Shown piece after piece: positions 1 through 10,709 of a DNA stretch of 64,000 nt. The first letter of the stretch is position 1; each line of letters starts with the position of its first letter. This stretch comes from Pohlia nutans (taxonomy: Eukaryota; Streptophyta; Bryopsida; Bryales; Mniaceae). The DNA lies in the NCBI GenBank assembly GCA_022496805.1, contig CM040087.1, positions 33,008,253 to 33,072,252 on the forward strand, written 5' to 3'. A program made the position numbers and the translations under genes. The notes under the pieces were generated by a model. The model saw only the letters and a list, made by a program, of their open reading frames with translations. It was not told where the DNA came from and ran no database searches.

Positions 1-1103
1 AAAAATCGCTAATCACACATGCAATGGTAGTCCATTGAGCAACAATTTATTATTTTTATTATTATTATTATTATTAGCAGTAATAATGATTTCTTACTCT
101 CTTTTGAAAATTTGGCTAGCATAATGTATGTTGATCTTTAAAAAGACCACAAATCCAAATAGTGGATGTTTGTTGGTTAAACTCACTTTTTATCTTGAAA
201 AAAATAATTCTTACTATTACGTTCAACTAGAAATATAAAGTTTATTGAGTCTAATTTTCACTCCACTTTACAAATCTTTAAAATTCCAAGTATGGAGTAT
301 TTTATTGCTTTTGCAAACTTTGTAGATCAAGGTTTGAATAACATTGCGCAAGATGTTCTTCTTTCAGATTCCAAAATTAAAATTTAAAAATTCTATGAAA
401 AAACAATCATACATATATATAACTTTATTTTTTGAATTTCTTTGTAATGCATATGAGTTCTTTAATTATTTAACATTAAAGATGTGGTTCTAGTACCAAC
501 CTTTTTTTAGCTGGTAAAATATAGCCATAAAGCAAAAATCGTTTTTAGAAACATCAAAATTTGAACCAAATAATCATTACTTTATCACCAACATATTCAT
601 CCATGTTGACAAATTCTCATCCATTTTAGTAATTTCTCATCCAATTATGATGATGGACTTCATTTTTAAATGATAATCATTCAATTTAGATGAAAGCGAT
701 ACAATGGTGCCACTTGTTCTAAAAATGAAAATTTGCAGAAAAATCATTGGGTTCAACTCAATGTACGCGGAGATCCCGCAATTGGTGTAAAATCATCCAA
801 ATAGAATTGCCAAATTACTTGTTGGAACTTGTAGTTTTAAATTAAAATCCGGATAAATTTTGTGATACTTGGGTGCTACCTAGGTGACACTTAGGTAATA
901 ACCGGATGGGTTCTTGTCTTAAGCCAATTGCTCAGTTTGTAAATCATTGGATTTTTGCCGGTTCCCTTGGAAAACTCCCCGTTCGTAGCCCATCCACGTC
1001 AGAAATCCGACACAAGTCCGTATGTGTTCTTGAATTTTGGGTGGGTAAATTGAAGATATGATTTATTATTCTAAACTTATCTTATCCTGCTGCGAACACT
1101 ATG

Positions 1104-1158
1104 CAACACTGTAGTGCGAACGCTGCATTTTGTTCAACACTGTAGTGCAAAATGCAGC
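1104..1158. repeat. Small hairpin with a nested direct repeat
   Basis: Two 11-bp arms (GCTGCATTTTG and its complement) at 1122-1132 and 1148-1158 form a stem. The 14-mer CAACACTGTAGTGC occurs at 1104-1117 and again at 1135-1148. No gene is associated. Confidence 0.6.
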
Positions 1159-1777
1159 AAGTTCATTGCCATTCCTTTTTTGCGTTGTAAAATTGTTTAC
1201 TTGCATCTTCATCACTGTAGATTGCATTAAATTATGATTTATTTTCACCATCTATTTACCTTGACTCACACAGATTCTCAACGCACGCGCATTCAAGCGA
1301 CTGGTGCGAATGGGCCATCAGTTGTCCAACTTCACAGCAATTTTCAGTTGACTTGATGCTGTGGAGATGCCCTAAACGTTCACATTGTAATCGACTCATC
1401 TATCATAACCACCATTCATCTTGCGTTTTCCAATGCCATCTCTCGGTCAACACCTCCAAAATGAAGACACCATAAGTCCATAACGAGTTCACAGTTGCCA
1501 AAATTTCCATGTCAATGTCAACTGATTCATAATGAAGACCATCGTGAATGAATGGAGCACTGTTCGGGATACTTTTTGAGGCAACCAGTCAATTTCTTTT
1601 GATTTTCCAAAAGTAACCGGTTTTTTGGATATTAAATATAACTAATTTTTATTCATTTAATCCGTTGTTTTGCCTCTATTCTTGAGATTCAATCAGCTAT
1701 TTCGAAAAATCAATCGGCTGACTTGTAACTAACCGCCGGTTTTTCCCGAACGAGTTTGTTGGGGACTTGAGATAGGT

Positions 1778-1810
1778 CCTCTATCCATGCCTCAAGCATG
1801 GGTAGAGAGG
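1778..1810. repeat. Short imperfect hairpin
   Basis: CCTCTATCCATGC is followed after 5 bases by a near-perfect complement ending at 1810. It could be a foldback scrap of a MITE. No terminator or gene context is seen. Confidence 0.5.
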
Positions 1811-3389
1811 TCTGCTTTTAGTGCCTCCTCTCATTGATAGACTCTAAAGTTGGGACTAATATCCAATATTGTAACTAGTAATCAATTACATATTGTATAA
1901 GAAGCACAAGGTACACTCTATACTTGGGATTAGTATTCAATATTGTAACCAATAGTATCGCATACTCCTTTGTCCCATATTAAGTTGCATGTACCCTAAA
2001 AATAAATGACTAATTAGTCCAATGGTATGAACCCTAGCCCAATAGGAGTAGTAGTTTGAGCAAACATGAAGTTTAGTGTGGAACAGATTCACAAAGCATT
2101 GAGGAAGCTTAATATGGGATATGAATATAGGATAAGAATCATGAGAGAAATAAATCCTTGTATTTCTCAAATATGTTTTTAGAATCGGTGAAGCACAAAA
2201 GCACTTTTTGGTACCCTGGAATTCGATTGTTGGAATCCTAAAATATTTATAAAGGAATTTAAACACAATCTTAATCCCCAAATTTCAAAGTCATCACGAG
2301 TGATGTAATCTTTATAAAAATATATATATTTCATAAATTTAATATTAGATATATTTGAATACCGTAGGTTGGTAGCACCTTGGGTACGGCAATGCCTAAT
2401 AATTAATAAAAGCTAAAAAAAGTGTTAGGCAAAAAAGGGGGGGAGGGGGGATTTGCCACATTTGAACATTTTCAAGTTTAATTTAAAGAAAAAATTGGAC
2501 ACGCCATAATATAAATGTTGAATATTATGAATAACCTAAAAAGTAACGGCTAATGGTCGTTTTCTTTCTATCCCTAAAGTGTCTTGTTTGTCTAATTTGT
2601 GTTCAAGGTACGTGGTTTGAAGGCGGTTTACGAAATAGAAACTTTCTATAAATTTCCATGATTTTGGCATTTCCAGATTTAATTATTGTTTATTTGGAAA
2701 AGTATGTGTTGAAATTTCCTATGAGTTTGGTCAAGAGTTTTAGCAATTGATTTTGCCCAAGGTGCTATCAACCTACAATATGCACTAAGTTATAATCAAC
2801 TTAATTTGGATCGATTACTTATTGATATGTTTATAAGAATTGAATCAAGAGAATTTTTGAAGAGATCATAAAAATCAAACAGAAAGAAACAAGCAACACC
2901 ATACACATATTTAATGGTAAACCTACATATTAAAATTTACTATAATTGGACATAAACTTCTAAAGTGACTTTTTACTTTTTTTTCAAGCATCTAGAATTT
3001 AATTTCTACTTTTATGAGGGTTTCATATAAAACTCAAATGTGCTATAATATACTATTTTTATAAAGTTTTGAAAGTTGGTATCTCAAAAGAAGATGTTGA
3101 GCATGATGATTTGAATTTATTCGTGTAACTGAATTTGAAAAACACATTGAAGAATTTTTTTAAGGCAATTCACAAACATCCCACTTAAATTTTTTATGTA
3201 TAATATATATTATATTTTATTGCACAAATTTTGGTATGATATGTTGAATTATGAGAGCATTAGGTTTTGGTATGATAAGATGAATTTAGCTACACTAAAC
3301 CTATTGATTGATAGAGAAATTTGTAAACTTTGTGGATCAGTGATGCACAGTTGCATCCCGTATCCCGTATATTATAGATATCCGAGAAG

Positions 3390-3600
3390 TCTCTCACACA
3401 AGCTCAAGAGAGGTGTGTCGGGCTAGGATTAGAAGCCCATAAGGCTCTTGGGGGCTACGAGGTCCAAGATTCAATCCTTGGCGGCGGCTATGTTCCAACC
3501 ATGTGATATATTAATGATTGACCTCCGGCGGCATACCCGGTGGCGCGCCTTGATACGGGAGCAAACTTATTCACCCTATTTTAATTTCCGGAAATATAAC
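3390..3600 (+). mobile_element. Possible tRNA-derived SINE
   Basis: A locally GC-richer block has an internal-promoter-like order: a box-A-like segment around 3415-3430 and a box-B-like GATTCAATCC at 3468-3477, about 45 bp apart as in tRNA-derived SINEs. The box matches are imperfect, and neither a tail nor a target duplication was identified. Confidence 0.35.
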
Positions 3601-3660
3601 TCATCCGGTTTTTATTTTTGGAACCTCATACTCCTACTTTTAATGTCATGTGAGTGAGAA

Positions 3661-4129
3661 TCTTTACTGACGCAGTACCGGAATCCTGAGATTTCAGGAC
3701 TTTACAAATTTCTATGATGTGTTCTAAAACATAAAATTACTTTATAGTAAAAAAGTTGTAAACATATACAAATTTTGTAATTAATCTTACTTATAGATTT
3801 TTTAAAAATATGTCTACATTTAACATTTTTATTAAGGTGGTATAACTTAAAAAATCTATAAATAAGACCACAATTACTGTGAAAATACTGAATTAGCGTG
3901 ACTCACAGTAATGGCAGTAATCGGTGTAGCAACGAGCTCCACCCAGCAACAACTTTAGGGGGTAACTAATTTGGAAGGCGTTTGAATAAACGTGCACTTT
4001 TTCTCCAAGAAGGAAAAGGCGAAACCCGGTCAAAAATAACCGGAGGCTCCTCCGAGGACGGGTCTATGCCGGAAAAAGGCGCAAGTCATGCCACGCGGTA
4101 CATGATGATTGCCAATCACCGCCCGGGCA
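3661..4129. other. Intergenic stretch upstream of transporter gene
   Basis: AT-rich to about 3900, then rising in GC. A TTTAGGGGGTAA string near 3955 resembles a degenerate tip of the TTAA-CCCCTAA elements described below. Nothing coding was recognised. Confidence 0.4.
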
Positions 4130-5708
4130 AATTCCGCGTCAGAATTCGCCGAGTGAGTTAGGTAGGTCGCAGCCTCCCCACGACCTACCTGCCCCAGGAA
4201 GGTCGAAAAACCTAGGGTTGCGGTAATAGAAGCGAGAGCACAAAGCAAAAGCAAAGCGCGCCCGAACCAAAGCAATCATCGAGGGCCAGGCTCTCCCTGT
4301 CTTCCTCTGTCTCCCACTGTCTGCGTTCGAGGTTTTGCTCGCTCTTGCTTTCCAGTTTTGATCCCGCTCGCCGTCACTGCATCCGCCATCGCCGCAGCTT
4401 TCCAGAGACCCCCGGCGCATCGTTTTCCCTCTCGTTTTCAGCCTTTGGCGCTCATTTCACGTTCATTGGGAGATGCAGAGGCGTAGATCTCACTTCTTCG
4501 ATAAATCGCTGCGGAATTCAGCAGTTCTGGTAAGAGTGACGATTTTTTAATGATGTTTACGATTAATCAGCGTTTTTTTTTAGCGTTCAGTAGATCTGAA
4601 GCACGGCTGCGTGATTTGGAATTTCGTTCTTGTTTTTTCGGTGTTTCCTGAGTGTTAGTGTGATGGCCAGTGGATTTTCGTGTGACAAGCGGATGAAATT
4701 CCGATTTATCTCCGTTCGTTAATTTTTGTGACGCTATGTTTCTCTCTTTGATCTAGGAGTTCGTGTTACCTAGGATTCAGTAGTTGCCTGTTATTTAAAA
4801 GTGCGACGAGCTATCCGCTCGGTGTAATCGGCTCTTTAAAAATTTCTTTGCCGTTTAAGAATTTGTAGATCTGAAGCGTGCTGTCGTGGTTAGGCATTTT
4901 GTTTTTTTTAATTTTTCTGGTTTTTCTTACGGATGTCGAGTTTATTATTGTGATTTCCGGTAGGACTTTCGAGTGGCTACCCGGATGAAGTTCAAATTTC
5001 GCTCGGTTCGTTTATTTTTAAGAGTATTGGCGACGCCTTAACGTGTGTCGCTCTCGTTAATCTAGAAGTCCGTGTGCTTCCTAGCACTTAGTCGTTGTAT
5101 TTATTTGAAAATGCGATGAGCAGGTAACCTTCTTTCACAGGTGTAGTGATAGTTTGTTTCTTTCTTCATTATTTTGCGTTCTATGTGCGCGTCATCTCCT
5201 TAGTCTTGGGCACAGCATCCAGTGATTTACAGACGTGCGTTGTGTGTGCAATTTACCTTACAGTAAGCTATTAAAGTTAAGGATCTGGAGCGTGTAGCAT
5301 TCTCCAAATATTTTTTTGGGAAATATCGCTTTTTTGCTGAATTCAGGTGAGCGTAATGCTGGTGTCCTACCATTTGGTTACTCACCCGATTTTGGAGACC
5401 TCGCACTCTAGTATTCGGTCTTAGTCAGCTGGAGAAAACTCTCTAAACGTGTGCATTTTTTTTGGGGTGTGTTACAGAGTGGCACATTCTTCATGTATTA
5501 GGCGTACCGTGCCTTAAGCTGGAAGCTATATCGTTTCCTTCACTCCATCAACATCCATTTAATTTTCTGCTGGATACGTCAACTCTACAATCTTCGTAGA
5601 GCTTATGGCAGTAACTTTTTGGTGACGGAAGGCTATATCGAGTTTCTCAGCTGACACCCTCTGCGTACTCTTAGGTGTGTTGAGGTAAAACTCTAGGTAA
5701 CAGCTACC
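4130..5708 (+). promoter_or_regulatory. Promoter and intron-containing 5' leader of the transporter gene
   Basis: From about 4100 to 4530 the DNA becomes GC-rich and pyrimidine-rich, typical of a housekeeping promoter and leader. A consensus donor (GTAAGAG) lies at 4530-4536. The next ~1.1 kb is T-rich and non-coding, with possible acceptors at 5650, 5674 and 5703, just upstream of the ATG at 5709. A long leader intron in the 5' UTR is the simplest reading. No TATA box was seen and the transcription start is not determined. Confidence 0.5.
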
Positions 5709-7788
5709 ATGATGAGCTCAGTGAAGCCCGGCATGGAGCCGCCAATCGAAAAGAAAGAGGAGAAAAAAGCAGTTTCAGATGTGGGAGCTTGGGCCATGAA
5801 TATCATCAGCTCTGTGGGGATCATCATGGCCAATAAACAAGTCATGTCGAGTGGGGGTTATGACTTCAGATTTGGTTAGGGTCCATGCTCTTCGTGATCC
5901 AATTCCTTCTATACTTAGGTTTACTTTCCTCTTTACAGTCTAATGAGATGTTTTGATGATTATATTACACTGGGATGTTGATGTTTTGACTTCTTGAGGC
6001 AATGCCCTTACTCTCGCATGTTATTGCCCATGTCTGTTTACGTAAAGTATATGATTCTAATTGACTATTGTTTATTTGGTTTCTGGTTGCAGCGACAACG
6101 TTGACAGCATTCCATTTCGCATTGACATCAGCGGTGGGCTACGTATCATCGGCTTTAGGGTACTCCGTTTCAAAGCATGTGCCGTTCAAGGACTTGTTCT
6201 TGTTCTCTCTCGTGTCCAACACGTCGATTGTTTCCATGAACCTGAGTCTCATGCTCAATTCTGTCGGCTTCTATCAGGTATGTGGATGCAAACCAGCTGA
6301 AGTTTTCTTTTCAGTGGTGATTTAGACACGTTTATCTTCTTCCCTCTCTTAGCATTTGAGGTGATGAATATTTATTTTAAATTAGCATCAATTATTTTAA
6401 TAAATTCTTGTTTCATAAAGCAGATAAGAATACTCATCAATGCCTTGATTCATTCAAACAGATTGCCAAACTGAGCATGATACCGACTGTTAGCGTCCTG
6501 GAGTGGGTTATTAACAACAAGAACTACACAAGGGAGGTCAAGATATCCATATTTGTCGTTATGATTGGCGTAGGAGTTTGCACTGTGACGGATGTCAGTG
6601 TGAATCTAAAGGGATTCACGGCTGCTGCTATTGCAGTCATTTCTACTTCACTCCAGCAGATCGTAAGCTCCCACCAGCCAGTGTCATGATTGATTTAGCT
6701 CTGTTTATGATTTGTTTTATACAAAAACTTGAAAGCAGTTGTTTTATCCTCTTGCTGTTATCCTAGCATGATGAAGAATCGTTCGCAGTATTAGGTTAGT
6801 TCATGCCATTTCTTCTGTACAATTTTCTTTTCTAAGATGTTGCCGAGAGAGTTTTCATGAAATTTTTGATCGTCTGCAGTATATTGGAGCGTTACAAAAG
6901 AAGCACAGTTGTGGTTCATTTGAGCTTTTGAGCAAGACCGCGCCTATTCAAGCTGCGTCACTGATAGTCATTGGCCCCTACATGGACTACTTTCTGAACG
7001 GACGCAGCATTTTGAACTACCACTACACCCTGGGTGCCATTGTAAGTTCACGAAAACAGTGGTTGTGGTCTTACTGTTTGGAATGCTTCTGCATCTGCTC
7101 AGTGAATGACTCCCACTTGCAATTCGTGTTGTAGAGCTTTTCTGGTTTCAAATTACATACGCTTGCTTCGGATATATCTTTAGGACCTGTCTCCTGCTGT
7201 TTCTGTCAGTTAGGCTTGAGTTAACTGACCTTTCCTCCGTGTGATTCTCTCCGCAGTTATTCATACTGCTCTCCTGCGTTCTTGCGGTGTTCTGCAATAT
7301 TAGTCAGTATTTGTGCATTGGAAGATTTTCGGCGGTTACCTTTCAGGTCAGTTAATTTGCTTGGTTACTGGACCTCTTCGTAATTAAGCTTAGACCCTCC
7401 TCTTGTTGACTCTTGTGAGCCGCAATGTGTTGTTGGGTTTTGCATGCGCTGGTGAAGATAAAGAAAACCACATGACAAGTTGGCCTTGGAATCGTTGCAA
7501 AAGTACTGACCCCCTTGTTTGTCTCGTCTGTAGGTTCTGGGACACATGAAGACTGTTTGTGTCTTGCTTTTGGGATGGTTCCTCTTCGACTCCGTGTTGA
7601 CTGTTAAGAATATGATGGGTATGTTCATGGCAGTAGTTGGAATGATCACGTACAGCTGGGCCGTCGAACTGGCCAAGGCTCAAGCAGCCAAAGCTGCAGC
7701 TGTTAGAATCATGGAGCCCAATGTGGCGGAAGAAGGAGATTCGTTGTTAAAGGGCGATTTGGAATTTGGTAGAACAGACAAGCCATGA
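5709..7788 (+). CDS. UUAT1-like: Nucleotide-sugar transporter, UUAT/URGT family (UDP-uronic acid / UDP-sugar antiporter type)
   Basis: Multi-pass Golgi membrane protein expected to carry UDP-sugars from cytosol to Golgi lumen for cell-wall polysaccharide synthesis. Six coding exons join in frame: 5709-5874, 6093-6277, 6462-6662, 6880-7041, 7257-7346 and 7534-7788, giving 352 aa, a normal length. Family signatures: [20 protein letters not shown] near residues 25-44, then [54 protein letters not shown] and VLGHMKTVC, all characteristic of the plant DUF250/TPT-domain KT group. About ten membrane segments are expected. The tail ends acidic and hydrophilic. All donors are GT and acceptors AG. The motif set is closest to Arabidopsis UUAT1-type proteins from memory; UDP-rhamnose/galactose transporters are the alternative, and substrate cannot be read from sequence. 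Confidence 0.93.
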
Positions 7789-8427
7789 GCAGAATTTAAA
7801 TCTATTAAATTCTCTCCTACACCGTCTAGTTCTCTCTAGATCATTATACCCATTCTCATCATTAATAGTAGGTTATAGGTGAAGCACATGAGCCTCGAGC
7901 AGGAATGGGCACCACCTGTTTGAGCAGGTCGAGGATGTAGTTGAGTATCGTAGTTCACAGTTAGAATCTCGAAATTGTTGCTTGAGAGGGGAGTAAGTCG
8001 ACCTCGACCCCATTCCGTATCTTCTCCTTCCAATCTCTGGTAGGTAGTTCTGGCTATTGCTAATTCTTTACGAATAAGGTTTTTGCTCCTGGGAAGTGCT
8101 CTCCTGTGTTGAAGAGGATTTTTGACAGCTAACAAAGAACCGGCGATTCTTTCTAGCTTAGGTAGTTGCGGTGGATGCCGCAGATGAGTACCCGTGGCAC
8201 TGGAATGTTCACCAGTTAATTGTCGGAGTAGACGTCATTATTGCTCCGCTTCCAGATTAATTTGGCAGCCATTTTGTATTGCGGTTATTTATAAACATCT
8301 TCAACCGGGAGGTTATTAACTCCATTTTCGGCGCACTTTCCACTGATTCCTTTCAGATATTCCACCGTTCACTTGGCAGCATGAATTTGCAATTTTACCT
8401 ATAAATGACCAATTGAGTTATGTTTTT
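7789..8427. other. 3' flank of transporter gene, no further gene seen
   Basis: Probably contains the transporter 3' UTR. No clear polyadenylation signal was picked and no coding potential was seen on either strand. Confidence 0.45.
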
Positions 8428-8545
8428 TTTTATAGAGCTCCTATGTGGAGTTCCTTTTGTTCAAATAAATTATTCTTCACTGATTCCAATCGGATATAAA
8501 ATTTGGTCCCACCAGAATGTGTTCTTTCACAATGGTAATCCCCCC
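8428..8545 (+). repeat. Diverged fragment of the 24.3-kb-type MITE
   Basis: The segment shares the ordered phrases CCTATGTGGAGTTCCTTTT, CTTCACTGATTCCA and GATATAAAATTTGGTC with the MITE copies at 17,244, 24,322 and 31,381. Both tips are lost. A GC-rich block with repeated CCGACCGCTGC follows at 8560-8660. Confidence 0.5.
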
Positions 8546-8717
8546 TGAACTGTTTCAGCGGGGGGGGGCTGTCTGCCCGGACGCACCCGCCGACCGCTGC
8601 CGACCGCTGCCGCCCGCGCCTGGTCGCCCGCTCCCAGTCCGTCGCCCTCGCTTCCATGTCCTTGAGCATGGTAAAGCATGAACAAATTTGATTGGTTAAA
8701 GAGAAGTAGCTATGAAG

Positions 8718-9545
8718 AAAGCTTGGTCTTTCCAAGAATGCCATTTACTGCAATATTCTACCTGCCGCGGTTACTGTGAAGCTTGCAGCAATTACCCTAT
8801 CATGAGTCCCTTTGATTGTGAACTACAAGCGCAGGGCTACTCCGAATCACAATGCAGCCGCATCCATAGAGAGATCTGGCACCCATGGCGACCGGGCAAG
8901 ATTTCAGCTTTCATCTGGCAGCTTCTGAACAAAGGTGTGGCTATTGGTTGTTGGCGACTTGCTCTCAACCTTCCTTCTAGCTGTCAAACCTGTAAAGCTC
9001 CAGCTGCAGAGATTGATGAAGAGGCCCATGCTTTCTTTGATTGTCCCGAATTCACACCGGTTTGGCCCTGCTTCAACAAATTGCATCGCCAAGCTTCACT
9101 TGTTCTACTTCGAACTTAGAGCAACATTCGTACTGGACGACTACCGCAACCTTCTTTTGACCATGATGATATGGAATTCCAATGGGATGACAAAACAAGA
9201 GCTTCGATGACTCCTGAAACTCCGTGGAATCTCCTTTGATCTGCCATTCTTTGGAATGTTTGGTGTGCCAAGACTCAATTTGAGCTTGGGAAGGAACCCT
9301 TTTTCCTTGGTGCTATTCTCTTTCGCAGTTGGCACATTATGATTCAGATGAACATGGCTGCTTGGGCGGACATCTTCAAATTCCATCGCAATGTAGATAA
9401 ACGAGATGCTCTGATCTCTTCTTTTTCTGCTGCATGGCTCTCTTCTTCTGCAGGGCTTCTTGACAATGCTAATATTAGAGTTATTTGTAAAGGCATCCGG
9501 TCTTTTGTCCTCCTTTTTCATGGACCAGAGCTCGTCGTCATCTGA
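8718..9545 (+). pseudogene. LINE ORF2 C-terminal fragment with zf-RVT domain
   Basis: An open segment to 9119 contains the zf-RVT pattern: IWHPWRPGKISAFIWQLL, then a Cys pair (CQTC), then EEAHAFFDCPEFTPVW. This is the zinc-binding region after reverse transcriptase in plant LINEs. The sequence shifts frame after about 9110 and resumes around 9235 with ILWNVWCAKTQFELG and a terminal stop at 9543-9545. The RT and endonuclease domains are absent because of 5' truncation. It is non-functional. Confidence 0.7.
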
Positions 9546-9942
9546 CACCACTCCTCTTCACGGTCCCACCCCACTACCCAATTCTTCTCTCTCCCTCCAA
9601 TTTTTTATGAATAATTTTTTTAATCTATCTAGTGTTCTATTCTGGGTCTACAGTGAGATCATGCCGATCCTGTCCTTTCCAAATTACAGGTCAAAAAGAA
9701 GGGTTTTGAGGGACTTTACAAATAACTCTATTAAATGGAACCTTTTCCCTCCTAGTTGCTTTCTTCCTAGACACCTAGCTTACTTAGATTAGCTTTTATT
9801 GATGCTCCTCCTTTTAGCTTTGGACTAGCTTTCTAGTTCCACTTTGTTGGCTACCGGTTTTGCTGGTTACCTTTTCGGTTTCCTTGCCTTTAGGCCCCTG
9901 TTGTTCTCTTTCAATTTTAACCCGAGATAGGATTTCACCTGT
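8718..9942 (+). mobile_element. 5'-truncated L1-like LINE insertion with 18-bp target duplication
   Basis: The exact 18-mer AGAGAAGTAGCTATGAAG occurs at 8700-8717 and 9943-9960, bracketing 1.2 kb that encodes the C-terminal end of a LINE reverse transcriptase protein. This is the hallmark of target-primed insertion followed by 5' truncation. No poly(A) tail is visible before the right-hand duplication, which is unusual for plant L1 but seen in some LINE groups. The perfect duplication suggests a fairly recent insertion even though the reading frame is broken. Confidence 0.75.
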
Positions 9943-9960
9943 AGAGAAGTAGCTATGAAG

Positions 9961-10303
9961 CTGAGGATTTGAGAACCTACTACACTACTTCACGACAACT
10001 ACTCCTCCACATTTTTCTCAAAACTCACTTGAAATGTGGAGCTTGGACCCCAAAGTCCTTGAAAAACACTTTACTTTTAGTGAAGAAGCTTCTCCCATGG
10101 GAGAATGTAAGAAAGACTTCCCCACATTGAGGTTGGGAACGACGACCGGCGGAAACGAGCACCGACCGCGAGTTATTTCGCGCTACCAACGGTCACAGGT
10201 TTTGGATAGACAGATAGAGAAAGAAATCCACAGAGATTGCATATCCCGCCGTTGCCTCACTCAATCACACGCTCGTCGTTTGGTTTTGTGTTTCCAGCCC
10301 CGT
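9961..10303. other. Intergenic stretch upstream of rhodanese gene
   Basis: Ordinary sequence between the LINE scrap and the 57-bp repeat. The small open frame crossing it has no recognisable protein features. Confidence 0.4.
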
Positions 10304-10430
10304 TTCATTCCTTGTTACATCTCCATTGCGCGGGACGAAATTCCCAGAGGTATGCTACAATTCATTCCTTGTTACATCTCCATTACGCGGGACGAAATTC
10401 TCAAAGGTATGCTACGATTCATTCTTGTTC
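10304..10430 (+). repeat. 57-bp tandem repeat upstream of the rhodanese gene
   Basis: Copy 1 at 10304-10360 and copy 2 at 10361-10417 differ at only a few positions; a third partial copy begins at 10418. Each unit contains the GC-rich CGCGGGACGAAATTC. It lies ~280 bp upstream of the rhodanese start codon, so it may be in the promoter or 5' leader. Confidence 0.85.
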
Positions 10431-10709
10431 ATTTTTTTTGAATATGGCGAATATTGAGCCGGGGTTTAAACAATCGTTTTCTTAAGGTCCTTGAACCTCA
10501 CGTGGTGTTCGATATCCTGGAGCTTATACACATTCTTTTTCTTGACTTTAATGCTTGCGATAACGAGCATCTCTTATTTGAAAGATGCTCCGGGAGTTAG
10601 GGTTTGGCTTGCAGGAAATAGAATAATACTCGTTGTTGATGTGTATATGTCGGGTTGATAGCAGGAATTTAAGAAGGATAAGGAGGACGAGCTGAGAAAG
10701 CCGTAGGGC

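Larger units (their letters stand above)
1..3390. other. AT-rich intergenic stretch, no gene seen
   Basis: No convincing coding region on either strand: open frames are short and have no recognisable protein character. It holds a TTA microsatellite near 48-77, two small hairpins (listed separately), a G-rich run near 2437-2452, and a short imperfect direct repeat at about 1850-1881 and 1921-1952. Confidence 0.6.

Noticed and set aside
4030..4533. Short GC-rich open frames on both strands before the transporter gene
   Set aside because: They overlap one another, have no recognisable domains and fall where the promoter and 5' leader are expected.
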